Below, in pieces: positions 19,203-28,419 of a stretch of 64,000 nt of DNA. The translations under genes and the position numbers were made by a program. Source of the stretch: Chryseobacterium aahli (GTDB lineage: Bacteria; Bacteroidota; Bacteroidia; Flavobacteriales; Weeksellaceae); NCBI RefSeq assembly GCF_022699665.1, contig NZ_JALDNB010000002.1, positions 558,001 to 622,000 on the forward strand, given 5' to 3'. Within the stretch, counting starts at the first letter, position 1, and each line of letters opens with the position of its first letter. The notes beneath the pieces are model-generated. The model was not told the origin of the DNA, ran no database searches, and saw only the letters and a program-made list of their open reading frames with translations.

Positions 19203-19595
19203 TTACTTTTTCAGATCTCGTTTTGTAGGAAAGTTCTTCTTCAATTCATCCTGAATATTAGCATCTAAGTCATTGAATTCTTTTCTCATAAGCCAATGAT
19301 ACACATTTTGTTGTCCAATAGTCACGACACATGCCTGCTGGAACTCCCATCCTAAAGCACCCATATAATTCATGGCATCAACCATCGAATTAAAATCTCT
19401 GTTTGATCCGTCAGTATTTTTAACACGGTTACTTTCCCAGATTGATGTCGCTTGACCATAGTCAATCTGAATAAGCACTTTTGTACTTAAAAATTTTGAA
19501 GTTCCTACAATTTCTGAATACACATACTTAGGAGTCTCCTGAGCATTAACAATAAGCGCAAAAAAAATTGCGAAAATAAGTACTAGTTTTTTCAT
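19203..19595 (-). CDS. Small secreted protein of unknown function
   Basis: A 130-residue protein with a clear signal peptide (MKKLVLIFAIFFALIVNA, cleavage before QE). The mature part reads YVYSEIVGTSKFLSTKVLIQ and contains a MNYMGALGWEFQQACV segment with a single cysteine. That pattern (gene product that measures DAMNYMGALGWEF) recurs in short exported Bacteroidota proteins without known role. A TACATTTG -7 box on the minus strand (19613-19620) lies 17 bases before the start. Confidence 0.75.
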   Translation of the reverse strand: MKKLVLIFAIFFALIVNAQETPKYVYSEIVGTSKFLSTKVLIQIDYGQATSIWESNRVKNTDGSNRDFNSMVDAMNYMGALGWEFQQACVVTIGQQNVYHWLMRKEFNDLDANIQDELKKNFPTKRDLKK

Positions 19596-19831
19596 GGTTT
19601 AAAATATTTAGCCAAATGTAGGTGAAAGAAACCATGATAAATTATGGAAAACCTTTGGTGGTCATAGCAATAAAGAATATAGGCAATTCTACTTATTGAG
19701 AAATTACGAATATCCTATTTGATCTGATTATGGGATTCCATAAAGTAGAAAACAAGCATTGTTTTACTTTTGAAATAATCTTAATCCGTTTTGAAGATTA
19801 AAAATATTGTTTAACTAATTAATTAACTGCA

Positions 19832-19972
19832 ATGAGGACAATTCAAGCAATCAAGCCAGGACCAAAACCTAACAAACCAAATGGTGAGCCTGACAAAAGG
19901 AGAAGGGTAAATCCTCCTAACCAGCCAAAACATCCAAAATTAAAACCTCATGAACATGAGAAAGGTGACTAA
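19832..19972 (+). CDS. 46-residue Pro/Lys-rich peptide
   Basis: ATG at 19832 to TAA at 19970-19972 encodes a very basic, proline-rich peptide starting MRTIQAIKPGPKPNKPNGEP and ending with HEHEKGD. It has no signal or membrane segment. It is followed at once by a 13-base hairpin (19988-20013), which supports a real transcription unit. I do not recognise it; the IS lies directly after its terminator. It could be an unstructured nucleic-acid-binding peptide, but that is a guess from charge. Confidence 0.45.
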   Translation: MRTIQAIKPGPKPNKPNGEPDKRRRVNPPNQPKHPKLKPHEHEKGD

Positions 19973-19987
19973 AATTGGATAAAACTA

Positions 19988-20013
19988 AGAACCAGCTCAA
20001 ATGAGCTGCTTCT
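19988..20013. terminator. Hairpin terminator, probably bidirectional
   Basis: AGAACCAGCTCA / TGAGCTGCTTCT pair with one mismatch around a short loop. It follows the 46-residue ORF and originally also stood at the 3' end of the minus-strand Ter operon, before the IS separated the two. Confidence 0.6.
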
Positions 20014-20015
20014 TA

Positions 20016-20872
20016 GAGCCTGTTTAAAAAAGTAAAAATAAAAAAGAGTAAGGGCTAAAAGTTTGATAAAAATTGTCATTTTAGAGTTGCAAAACAAAAA
20101 CGTCAATGTATTCAACAGATTTAACCCAAACTCAGTGGCAATTTATAAAAAAAGCATTAGATTTTGATGACAGAAAACGAAAATATGATTTAATTGTTAT
20201 TTGGAATGCAATTATTTATTTGGTGAAAACGGGTTGCCAATGGAGGCTTTTACCTCATGATTTTCCCAAATGGCAATTGGTTTATTACTATTATTCAAAA
20301 TGGTCAAATCTGGAGATTTTCGATTTATTATTGTCAAAATTGAGAGAGAAAGTACGAAGAAACAGAGGTCAGAAAGCTCAGGCAAGTTTGGGAATTATTG
20401 ACAGTCAAAGTGTTCGCTGGGGAAATAACCGTTCACTCAATGGCTTTGACGGAGGTAAAAAAGTAAAAGAAATCAAAATACACGTTGTGGTAGACAAAAA
20501 CGGCTTTTTGTTAGCGGTAATGGTGAGTGTCGCCAATATTCATGACAGTAAAGCAGCATTGTTACTCATGAAAACATTGCAATATTTACTGATCCCGCTT
20601 CAGGTAATCCTGGCGGATGGAGGCTATAGAGGAGAGATTATTGAGGAAATAAGAATTAAGTTTAATTATATCATTCAAATCATTATGCGGAGTGACAAAA
20701 AAGAAAAAGGGTTTGAGCCAATTCATAAACGATGGATTATAGAGCGCACTTTTTCTTGGTTTGATAACGACAGAAGATTATGCAGAAACTATGAACTTCT
20801 AATGGAATCATCTGAAAACATGGTCAAATTATCTGCTATAAAATTATTACTCAATAAAATTTAAACAGGCTC
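20016..20872 (+). mobile_element. IS5-family insertion sequence, 857 bp
   Basis: Ends in 13-base perfect inverted repeats GAGCCTGTTTAAA (20016-20028) and TTTAAACAGGCTC (20860-20872), flanked on both sides by TA (20014-20015 and 20873-20874), the likely target duplication. One transposase ORF fills the interior. Size and the 2-base target fit the IS427-like part of the IS5 family; the exact name needs a database comparison. It appears intact. Confidence 0.88.
20106..20864 (+). CDS. IS5-family transposase
   Basis: 252-residue DDE transposase. The N-terminus has the DUF4096-like block (LTQTQWQFIKKALDF ... TGCQWRLLPHDFPKWQLVYYYY), then the DDE core: IIDSQSVR (first D), LADGGYRG (second D) and RWIIERTFSWFDNDRRLCRNYE (E within the Y-(2)-R-(3)-E-(6)-K-like block). 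All catalytic motifs are present in a single uninterrupted frame, so it may still be active. Its last codons overlap the right inverted repeat. Confidence 0.92.
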   Translation: MYSTDLTQTQWQFIKKALDFDDRKRKYDLIVIWNAIIYLVKTGCQWRLLPHDFPKWQLVYYYYSKWSNLEIFDLLLSKLREKVRRNRGQKAQASLGIIDSQSVRWGNNRSLNGFDGGKKVKEIKIHVVVDKNGFLLAVMVSVANIHDSKAALLLMKTLQYLLIPLQVILADGGYRGEIIEEIRIKFNYIIQIIMRSDKKEKGFEPIHKRWIIERTFSWFDNDRRLCRNYELLMESSENMVKLSAIKLLLNKI

Positions 20873-23014
20873 TAAGTTATTTTCGATGAAGTTTATATTT
20901 TTAAGAAACTCAAAACATCCCTCAAAATCATATTCTTTATTTTTCAATATTTCCACCTGAAATTTAAGAGGCAAATAGGTTCCCCATTTAGAAACATTAA
21001 TTAATTTAGGATTTAGCTCCAAATGTTTTCTGATAATATCATTAATTTCGATATCACTCAGACTGAATGATATAATTTTATTAACGGATTCAGCTTCTGT
21101 ATTTTGTTTAAAAGTAAAGGTAGATTGGTGATCAAAATACTCGTATTCTATTCCTAAATAATCATATATAAAACCAATCGATTTATTTATTTTAGAACCC
21201 GCAAAAGAAAACAATTCTAAATTATTATTGCTATTCATCAATGGCCGCTGAAGATCAAAATTATCCACTGAAAATACGGAAAATTCAGTTCGCATATCAT
21301 CAAGAATCAACTGTCCAACTTTATCTAAAAATTCATACTGTACATTTGAATATAACACTTCCAGCATTTTCTCCCGTATCCTGTGAGCGGTGTCCGCACC
21401 TCCACCAAAAAATATAGGTTTCTTTCCATCGTTGGTACGAATAACTTCAATCTTATTCATCTCATAATCGACATATTTAATCTTCCATATTTTCGCAGAC
21501 AAAAAGATGTTTTCGTCTTCTTTTATCTGAGGACTTAAAGGAAGCTCTCCTATTTTAACGCCCTGACTTGAAACCTTAAAGAAAGTCGGTGTATGAAACA
21601 TACTGTAAAAGTCTTTGTGATTGATAATTTTTTCTCCCTCTACACCGATGATATATTCATTACCTAACTTCTCTAAAAAGTCAATTTCTTGAAGATGATT
21701 TATAATTTCTTTGACCTCACCTTCAGTAATATTGCTAAATGTAGAATTAGCAGCTATTTTAGCTAGAAGTTCATTCAGATACAAACCAGAACTTCCTTTT
21801 ACGATGGATAAAATCTGATGTACTAAAACATCGTAAGGTTTTTCAATAATCTGAATTGGTTCAATATATTGTTCTGAATATAATAACCAGCAGGCAAGAG
21901 ACTGCAAAAGGCTCCATCGGTCAGTCGAGTACAAATAAAGATTGCTGGCTTTACCTTCCCTTCTACCACTTCTACCAACTCGTTGTATAAGCGATGCAAT
22001 ACTGTGCGTAGCATCGATTTGTACCACTTCATCAACATTTCCAATATCAATTCCAAGTTCTAAGGTTGATGTACAGGAAATACAGAAATTTTCCATCTTT
22101 GCGCTTTTTGCAAAAAATTCCACATATTCACGTACTTCTTTATCAACCGATGAATGATGCGAAAAATAATTCTGATGTCCACCAACTCTTTCTGAAATCT
22201 TTTTTAGTTTAACAGCAACCTCTTCGACTCGACCTCTAGCATTCGGAAATACCAATATTTTAGAATCCCGAGTTCTGACATACAAATCCTTTAGCATATC
22301 AAGAGGTAACTCTTCGACACTGCCTGCGAAATATTTAAAAAGTGCATTAATAGGTTTTGGCGTATGATCACGAATAATCTTTGTGTTCTCAGAATTCCCT
22401 AAATAATCTTTAAGTTCCGCATATTGATTTACATCGCTTACCGTAGCTGATAACCCGACAACACTAAAACGACTGCGATTGACTTGTTGAAGCCTGCTCA
22501 AAAGCGACTTTAAATGTAACCCTCTTTCAGAACCTATAAAGGAATGGATTTCATCGATAACGATGTAATCTAGTGAGGAAAAGAGATGTTGAATATTTTG
22601 GGGTCTATTCACAAACATCGCTTCTAAAGATTCAGGTGTTATTAAAACAATCCCTTCAGGATTTTTAATCAGATGATCTTTTTGAGCTTTTGATGCTTCT
22701 CCGTGCCACTTAGTAACTTTTACATCTAAGTAATCGCAAAGCTTCTCTACCCTTACAAATTGATCATTAATCAAGGCTATCAGCGGAGAAATATACAATA
22801 CTTTAACTCCCTTTTCTTTAAAGTTCACTTTCGAAAGAATAGGAAGGAAAGCAGCTTCAGTTTTACCTGAAGCTGTCCTTGATATAATAACATAATTATT
22901 GTCTGTCTCTAAAATTCTTGGAATAGTTGCCTCCTGAATTTTTCTAAGACTTTCCCAGCGCTGATCTCTGATGTATTTTCTGATGGGCTCAGATAAAAGG
23001 TCAAATGCTGTCAT
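20861..23014 (-). CDS. Lhr-like SF2 DEAD/DEAH helicase (BrxHI-like), C-terminus altered by IS
   Basis: A 717-residue superfamily 2 helicase. Motif I SRTASGKTEA (residues ~43-52), motif II DEIH (near 156), SAT (motif III), TLELGIDIGNVDEV and QRVGRSGRR (motif VI) are all intact. Residues ~400-717 form the winged-helix and accessory part seen in Lhr-type helicases and in BREX BrxHI. The start ATG overlaps the stop of the preceding ATPase gene by 4 bases, so it is translationally coupled and last in the operon. The final three codons (E-P-V) and stop come from the IS inverted repeat; without the IS the frame would run about 14 more codons to a TAG. Nucleic-acid unwinding is established for the family; its role here is inferred. 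Confidence 0.85.
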   Translation of the reverse strand: MTAFDLLSEPIRKYIRDQRWESLRKIQEATIPRILETDNNYVIISRTASGKTEAAFLPILSKVNFKEKGVKVLYISPLIALINDQFVRVEKLCDYLDVKVTKWHGEASKAQKDHLIKNPEGIVLITPESLEAMFVNRPQNIQHLFSSLDYIVIDEIHSFIGSERGLHLKSLLSRLQQVNRSRFSVVGLSATVSDVNQYAELKDYLGNSENTKIIRDHTPKPINALFKYFAGSVEELPLDMLKDLYVRTRDSKILVFPNARGRVEEVAVKLKKISERVGGHQNYFSHHSSVDKEVREYVEFFAKSAKMENFCISCTSTLELGIDIGNVDEVVQIDATHSIASLIQRVGRSGRREGKASNLYLYSTDRWSLLQSLACWLLYSEQYIEPIQIIEKPYDVLVHQILSIVKGSSGLYLNELLAKIAANSTFSNITEGEVKEIINHLQEIDFLEKLGNEYIIGVEGEKIINHKDFYSMFHTPTFFKVSSQGVKIGELPLSPQIKEDENIFLSAKIWKIKYVDYEMNKIEVIRTNDGKKPIFFGGGADTAHRIREKMLEVLYSNVQYEFLDKVGQLILDDMRTEFSVFSVDNFDLQRPLMNSNNNLELFSFAGSKINKSIGFIYDYLGIEYEYFDHQSTFTFKQNTEAESVNKIISFSLSDIEINDIIRKHLELNPKLINVSKWGTYLPLKFQVEILKNKEYDFEGCFEFLKNINFIENNLEPV

Positions 23015-24327
23015 AATTCCTCAATATTATCTAAAAGCACAAGATCATTAGGTCTTTCGTCGGAAATCTCTATTTCTCCGAAAAGGCGTTTTTTATCCAC
23101 TTCAGGATTTTGTCTAATAATATTCAAAATATTTAGAAAGTCTCTAATAACCTCTCTAGGGGTAAGAAATTCTGATGCTCCAGGTTTATTGAACATCTCT
23201 TCCATAAAGAAAGAAATTTCTTCATCAGTTATATTAAGTTCTGTCTTATAATTGAAATCAAAAATGAGTTTTAATTTTTTGAGCAAAACAAAGATCTCAT
23301 TATGATTTAAAGGATGCAGTTTAATAACTGGCTGCGCATAATCTCTGATTTCAAGAGTTTCAAATTTGTTGCTCTGGAGTCTGGATTTCAAAGCCTGATA
23401 ACTGAACAGTCCTCTTCTTTCATTCTCCAGAAACTCTTTAGTTCCGGCAAAGTTGATAAATAAATTAGAGACTTTACCTTGAAAGCAATCGTTGTAGATG
23501 GATAAGATCTTTTCATAATTTTTCTCTCTAACAGCAGAAGTTGAAATCTTATAAAGATTGATGGCCTCATCCAGGTTGATCATAAATCCACTATACCCCA
23601 TGTTCACAAACAACTTACAGAAATTCTTCAACATATCATAATAATTGGAATCATTAATGATCTCACGAATTCCTAAATCCTGCCTTGCTTCCGTTTTGGT
23701 TTTGTATTCGCCTTTTAACCATTTAAGAGAATTTCTTCGCAGTGATTCATCGTTAGTAATATATCCGTCATAATATTTTACTATAACTGACCCGAAATCA
23801 AATCCTCCGACTTCAGTGATTTCGTTTACTGTTTTCATAATAGAGTTCCTGATAAGATCTCGATATTGATCATTACGGATATCTACCAATGAAATATTGT
23901 TATCTTCTGCTGTTTTGGAGATCACCTGTTCAATCCATTTTTCTAATAAAGTGGGGAGAGCTCCACCTTCTGGTTTTGTCTGTATCGCAATATTATCCAT
24001 AATCGCAGAATAAAGAATTACGCTTTTTCCGTCATTGGAATATAGTCTGTTATCTGGAGTGAAATCTGCATTGGCCACAACAAATTTTTGCTTCATTGCC
24101 ACCGTATTGAGTAGATGCAGCATAAAAGATTTTCCGCTCCCGAAATCTCCTATCCAGAATTTGACCACGCTGTGACCATTTTTAACTTCCTCTAGTGTAG
24201 TGATTGCCGCATCAACTTCTTCAGACCTTCCAACAGTAATATGTTGAACTCCTACTTTGGGTACAACACCACCGGTTAAAGAATTAATGATTGAAGTAGC
24301 TTCTTTTGGTTTAATATTATTAATCAT
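23011..24327 (-). CDS. BREX-type P-loop ATPase (DUF2791, BrxD-like)
   Basis: A 438-residue AAA-type ATPase. Walker A is WIGDFGSGKS (G60-S67), followed by MLHLLNTVAMKQKFVVANAD; the Walker B-like segment is FMINLDEAINLY (near 258); TVGRSEEVDA near residue 35 is the typical entry into this family. The family is known from BREX and phage growth limitation loci, where BrxD sits directly beside the Lhr-like helicase BrxHI, exactly as here; but no PglX methylase or PglZ phosphatase is present in this window. It overlaps the upstream TerB-C gene by 8 bases and the downstream helicase by 4. I infer that ATPase and helicase act as one complex. Confidence 0.85.
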   Translation of the reverse strand: MINNIKPKEATSIINSLTGGVVPKVGVQHITVGRSEEVDAAITTLEEVKNGHSVVKFWIGDFGSGKSFMLHLLNTVAMKQKFVVANADFTPDNRLYSNDGKSVILYSAIMDNIAIQTKPEGGALPTLLEKWIEQVISKTAEDNNISLVDIRNDQYRDLIRNSIMKTVNEITEVGGFDFGSVIVKYYDGYITNDESLRRNSLKWLKGEYKTKTEARQDLGIREIINDSNYYDMLKNFCKLFVNMGYSGFMINLDEAINLYKISTSAVREKNYEKILSIYNDCFQGKVSNLFINFAGTKEFLENERRGLFSYQALKSRLQSNKFETLEIRDYAQPVIKLHPLNHNEIFVLLKKLKLIFDFNYKTELNITDEEISFFMEEMFNKPGASEFLTPREVIRDFLNILNIIRQNPEVDKKRLFGEIEISDERPNDLVLLDNIEEL

Positions 24328-25804
24328 GGGTAAGTAGTTTTTTAAAGTATTCGTAGTTTATGGTTAAGTATTCATCTTCTTCTTCGATGAGTATATCATC
24401 AAGCAGCTCAAAACAAGCGTCGTTAATCGACTCTATTGCCGCTCCAACAAATAATTGTCTGGTTTTCATGTAATCTGAAAACTCCGAATGAAGAATCGTA
24501 AAACTGTTCTTTTCAAATAAATCCAAAATATCTTTTTGAATGTCATTGAAGTCTAAATCTACAACGTATTTAATAATTTCATCGTCCGAAGTATCAATTA
24601 TGCTAAAAGCTATATTTTTACTATCATCCTCTATGTTTGTTATATTTGCAGGCTTATTTTCTTCCTCTTCGCTTAAAATTTCTCCTAATTTTTGGGCAAT
24701 TTCTGCATCGAGTCTTTTTACCTGTTCTATAGCATCGTTGTCTATAATGATCTTTTTTCTTTTAGGTAAATAAATGGTCTTAACTTTTTCGAGACATGAA
24801 TTAAGATCCCTTTTTTGAACAAATTCATTAACTATAGATTCAAACTCAGCAAATTGATCAGTTGTTGTGAATAAACTTTTTTGTATCGTTTTAGTTAGTT
24901 TTCTGTTATCAAACTTTTGAGAATCCAGATCCTTATCTAAATAATGAACATACAAACGGAGTGCTGAATTTTTATCATGAGAGGCGATAAATTTTGAAGC
25001 CTCAAAATACAAGCTGTCAACGGATGGATTCTTGACATTTACTTCTGCCAGTCTCGCAATCTCCCTTTCAAAGGCTATTGCATTTGTATAGTCTGATTTA
25101 ATGAGTTCAAATTTGGTTTTCCATCTGTTCGTATTTGTTTCATTTAGAATTAGATTAGTTCTGTAATCAGCATCTAAAATTTGGTGCTTATGATTTTCAA
25201 GAAAGGCATCCGCTTTTGATATTATTTTCTTATTAAACTTATCTAAAATCTCTGGCTTTGTATATTTAAAATCTGTATTAATTTTGCGTTTTATATCATA
25301 AAAATCCCTCACATTATTTTCACAAAGCTTCAAAATATGGTTAAAGATTTCTGATTGGATGGATTCAAATGTATATTTATAATTTAAGCTTTCATGTTTG
25401 TAATTGTATTCTAAAACAATGATAATTTCACTAAGCTCATCAATAACTGTTTGATATGAACGGTTGACTGGTATGCACTCTTTAAACAAAAAGTCTGTAG
25501 CCCTCAGGAATTGTTTTAAAATCTGAACCCTGCAATATTCTATCTCATTAAAAACATTATTATTAAATGATAACCGGTCGAGAAGTTTATATTGATCATC
25601 ACTAAGAGTCATTTTTTTTCTATACTTACTGCCTAGTTTATAAGAATCATCTTCATGACTATATAATTTATTGCTAAGATCTTTACCCGAACTTTCATTT
25701 TCCAATGAAGCAAAATCATTATACCGAATAGGAATCTCTTCCATTCCAGATACATCAGTAATAAAATCATTCTTGCTATTTTGAAATGAGATTTGTCTTT
25801 CCAT
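24320..25804 (-). CDS. TerB-C-domain-like protein
   Basis: A 494-residue soluble, acidic and mostly helical protein. The region ~370-494 (KRLDAEIAQKLGEILSEEEE, FNDIQKDILDLFEKNSFT, LFVGAAIESINDACFELLDD, LTINYEYFKKLL) fits the TerB C-terminal domain associated with Ter-linked DNA-processing operons; it is typically placed next to the P-loop ATPase and helicase, as here. The N-terminal half has no recognisable motif. The 70-base gap to TerC is the largest in the operon and may mark a sub-operon boundary. Domain assignment is from pattern and context; a profile search for TerB-C would settle it. Confidence 0.6.
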   Translation of the reverse strand: MERQISFQNSKNDFITDVSGMEEIPIRYNDFASLENESSGKDLSNKLYSHEDDSYKLGSKYRKKMTLSDDQYKLLDRLSFNNNVFNEIEYCRVQILKQFLRATDFLFKECIPVNRSYQTVIDELSEIIIVLEYNYKHESLNYKYTFESIQSEIFNHILKLCENNVRDFYDIKRKINTDFKYTKPEILDKFNKKIISKADAFLENHKHQILDADYRTNLILNETNTNRWKTKFELIKSDYTNAIAFEREIARLAEVNVKNPSVDSLYFEASKFIASHDKNSALRLYVHYLDKDLDSQKFDNRKLTKTIQKSLFTTTDQFAEFESIVNEFVQKRDLNSCLEKVKTIYLPKRKKIIIDNDAIEQVKRLDAEIAQKLGEILSEEEENKPANITNIEDDSKNIAFSIIDTSDDEIIKYVVDLDFNDIQKDILDLFEKNSFTILHSEFSDYMKTRQLFVGAAIESINDACFELLDDILIEEEDEYLTINYEYFKKLLTHD

Positions 25805-25874
25805 GATTATTGATTTTGTAATGATGTCCTTTTACATTTTTATACAAATGATCAGAACATTACCGAAAATAAGA

Positions 25875-26894
25875 TTATTTGACGATATTATCTTCTTTTT
25901 TTTCAGGAAGCAAGACTGATAGTAAAACGGAGATTATCAAAACTCCACCCACAATTCCTAATGAAACCGGTGATGAGATATGATACCAAGGTGCAATCAA
26001 CATTTTGACACCGATAAATGCTAAGATAATTGCCAAACCATAAGGTAATTTACTGAACATGTGAATGAAATTCGCCAGCAAGAAATACAAAGATCTCAAT
26101 CCTAAAATCGCAAAAATATTGGATGTATAAAGGATAAAAGGATCATTTGAAATCGCAAAAATTGCCGGGATAGAATCTACAGCAAAGAGTACATCAGTAA
26201 ACTCAATTACAGCAACTACAACCAAAAGTGGAGTTGCCATTTTAATTCCATTTTGTACAGTGAAGAACTTGTCTTTATCGTAATTATCTGAAACTTTCCA
26301 AAAGCTTTTAATCAATTTCGCACCTGCGGTATCACTGTAATCTTCGTCATCATTATCGCCACCATCACCCCAAGATTTAATTCCCGCATAGATCAGAAAC
26401 AATCCGAAAAGGGTCATTACCACGTTAATTCTTACTGCATGACCGAAAACATTCATCTCCGGTAAATATGTAAGGTCAATAAGCTCAACTCCTGCAAAAA
26501 TAAAGATCGCTCTGAAGATCAAAGCTCCTATGATTCCCCAGAATAAAACCTTATGATGAAGGAATTTAGGAACTTTAAAAAATCCGAAAACCAGGATAAA
26601 TACAAAAAGATTATCTACTGAAAGTGCTTTTTCTATCCAGTACGCTGCCTGATACTGTGTAAATTTTTCTAATGCCAGAGCATGCCCTTCGGTCTGGTTG
26701 AAAACCCAATACACAACTCCAGAAAAAACCATTGATAGGGAAATCCAGACTACTGACCAAATGGTCGCTTCTTTCGAGGAGACCTCATGGGCTTTTTTAT
26801 TGAATACCCCAAGATCCAGTAAAAGCATGATGACTACTACAATTGCAAAACCGATTACCAAACCAGGGTGCAAATCTAAAATATTGTTATTCAT
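25875..26894 (-). CDS. terC: TerC/Alx-family integral membrane protein
   Basis: A 339-residue protein with about nine membrane helices. The family hallmarks are present: ALSVDNLFVFILVF (with the conserved acidic residue in the membrane), FWGIIGALIFRAIFIFAG, ALLVVVAVIEFTDVLFAVDSIPAIFAI (second acidic site; only part quoted matters) and LGLRSLYFLL. TerC proteins are linked to manganese efflux and to metal loading of exported proteins, and in tellurite clusters are thought to anchor TerD-type proteins at the membrane. Here it sits between the protein kinase (9-base gap) and the TerB-C gene, which fits a membrane anchor for the complex. Confidence 0.93.
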   Translation of the reverse strand: MNNNILDLHPGLVIGFAIVVVIMLLLDLGVFNKKAHEVSSKEATIWSVVWISLSMVFSGVVYWVFNQTEGHALALEKFTQYQAAYWIEKALSVDNLFVFILVFGFFKVPKFLHHKVLFWGIIGALIFRAIFIFAGVELIDLTYLPEMNVFGHAVRINVVMTLFGLFLIYAGIKSWGDGGDNDDEDYSDTAGAKLIKSFWKVSDNYDKDKFFTVQNGIKMATPLLVVVAVIEFTDVLFAVDSIPAIFAISNDPFILYTSNIFAILGLRSLYFLLANFIHMFSKLPYGLAIILAFIGVKMLIAPWYHISSPVSLGIVGGVLIISVLLSVLLPEKKEDNIVK

Positions 26895-26903
26895 TTGTAT
26901 TTT

Positions 26904-28415
26904 TTATTTATTTGTTAAAGTAATATACATTAAACGACCTCCTTCTTCATCCGAAAGCATGATTTTTTTACCATCGGTAAGCTCTACCATTGAATTGACA
27001 GGTATGATTTTGTCTTCAGTAAGATCTTTCATATTCGGTAAGCTCTGATTGACTAAAACCCATTTATTTTGATAAAATGTGAAATACCCTACAGGTTTTT
27101 TATCCAAAGCAGTTAAACTTTCATTACGAATGACTTTCTTGGAAACATGCCATTTAAAAAGATACTGATTGTGATAGACCATCAATCTGTGGTTTTCAGG
27201 TTTCCAGACATTATCTTTAAATTTATAATAAAGATCTACCACTGGTAAAGTTCCTCTATGGGGAGTTCCGCAAAACGGACATTTTGGTTTTGAAGTATTG
27301 TCGAATACATACCATTTTTCATCACAGTTGACGTTGCTACAAGGCTGAATTAAATCTACAGTTTTCAGTAAAGCAGTTTCCCATTCATTGGCAATCGGTC
27401 GAAGAATAGGATTATGTAGCCCGTCAATAAAGGCTTTTTTAAACAATTCACTCAGATAAGGGCCAGTTACGGTGTAGGGAATTTTGGAAGGATCGCCCCA
27501 AAATAAATTCCATTTTTTTAAATGATCTACTTTCACTTGGTTGATTCGATCCGTAGGATGTTCTACGAAAATTGCTTTCTCACCCATTGATAAAACCTCA
27601 TCTCTTTCAGACTCCAGATCCCAGATTTTACCACCTCGCAAAGGATGTCTTCTTAGTAAGTACATGTAAATCAGTATAGCCAAAGCATGGAGGTCGGTCT
27701 TCTGATTAGGTAAAATCCGATTAGAATCCTGCAGTTTAAGATGTTTTGTCTTTAAAACTTCTGGAGCTATAAAATCAGCTGTACCTATCACTTCTGGAGG
27801 AAATAATCCAGGCACAACTAGTCCATCAATATCAATAATTGCAGCAGATTTGGTAACAGGATCGACCAACACATTATTATAAGATAAGTCTGAGTGCGCC
27901 AAACCCATCTGGTGCATTTTTTTTACACCCCTTGAAATGTTAATAGCAATCTGAAAGTAGCTTAGCCAGTCTCCCAATTCAGCTTTGTCTAATGATAAAG
28001 GGTATTGCTTGTCTCTAAAAGATGGCGTGGTAAACCATTTGCCTACTTTTTCACCACCTTTGATTAATTCGTTTGATTGGTATCCTTTTTTAAAGAAAAA
28101 TTTAGAATTGTAAATCGGAACAATAACGCCGGTTTTACCATTTAATTCCACAGCGTCATAAGGCCATCTGAAAATTTCATCTAAATAATAATCTGAGCTG
28201 TTTCCGTTTTTGATATTATCTAAATAGAGTTTAACAATTCTCTTTATCCTCTCTTTTTGATTAAAGTCAAGAGGATCTCTGAAAAATGCCACAACATATT
28301 TTCTATCAGGCGAAAAATAGACATCTTTTACACCTCCTTTTTTCGGATTTCCATCGTCTACATATTCGTATGTTTTTGAGGAATCAATTATTGATTTAAC
28401 TTTTACTATACTCAT
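26904..28415 (-). CDS. Ter-associated protein kinase with zinc ribbon
   Basis: A 503-residue eukaryotic-like Ser/Thr kinase. Catalytic loop HSDLSYNNVLV (near residue 175), DIDG replacing DFG (near 198), APEVL activation-segment end and DLHALAILIYMYLL helix are visible; a glycine-rich loop is poorly defined. A zinc ribbon follows at ~345-380 (CSNVNCDEKW, CPFCGTPHRG) and a C-terminal beta-rich domain. This is the kinase member of the TerY-phosphorylation triad (kinase, PP2C, vWA); the other two members lie directly upstream with 4 and 0 base gaps. Targets are likely the vWA or TerD proteins, by inference. Confidence 0.88.
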   Translation of the reverse strand: MSIVKVKSIIDSSKTYEYVDDGNPKKGGVKDVYFSPDRKYVVAFFRDPLDFNQKERIKRIVKLYLDNIKNGNSSDYYLDEIFRWPYDAVELNGKTGVIVPIYNSKFFFKKGYQSNELIKGGEKVGKWFTTPSFRDKQYPLSLDKAELGDWLSYFQIAINISRGVKKMHQMGLAHSDLSYNNVLVDPVTKSAAIIDIDGLVVPGLFPPEVIGTADFIAPEVLKTKHLKLQDSNRILPNQKTDLHALAILIYMYLLRRHPLRGGKIWDLESERDEVLSMGEKAIFVEHPTDRINQVKVDHLKKWNLFWGDPSKIPYTVTGPYLSELFKKAFIDGLHNPILRPIANEWETALLKTVDLIQPCSNVNCDEKWYVFDNTSKPKCPFCGTPHRGTLPVVDLYYKFKDNVWKPENHRLMVYHNQYLFKWHVSKKVIRNESLTALDKKPVGYFTFYQNKWVLVNQSLPNMKDLTEDKIIPVNSMVELTDGKKIMLSDEEGGRLMYITLTNK

Positions 28416-28419
28416 GTTT

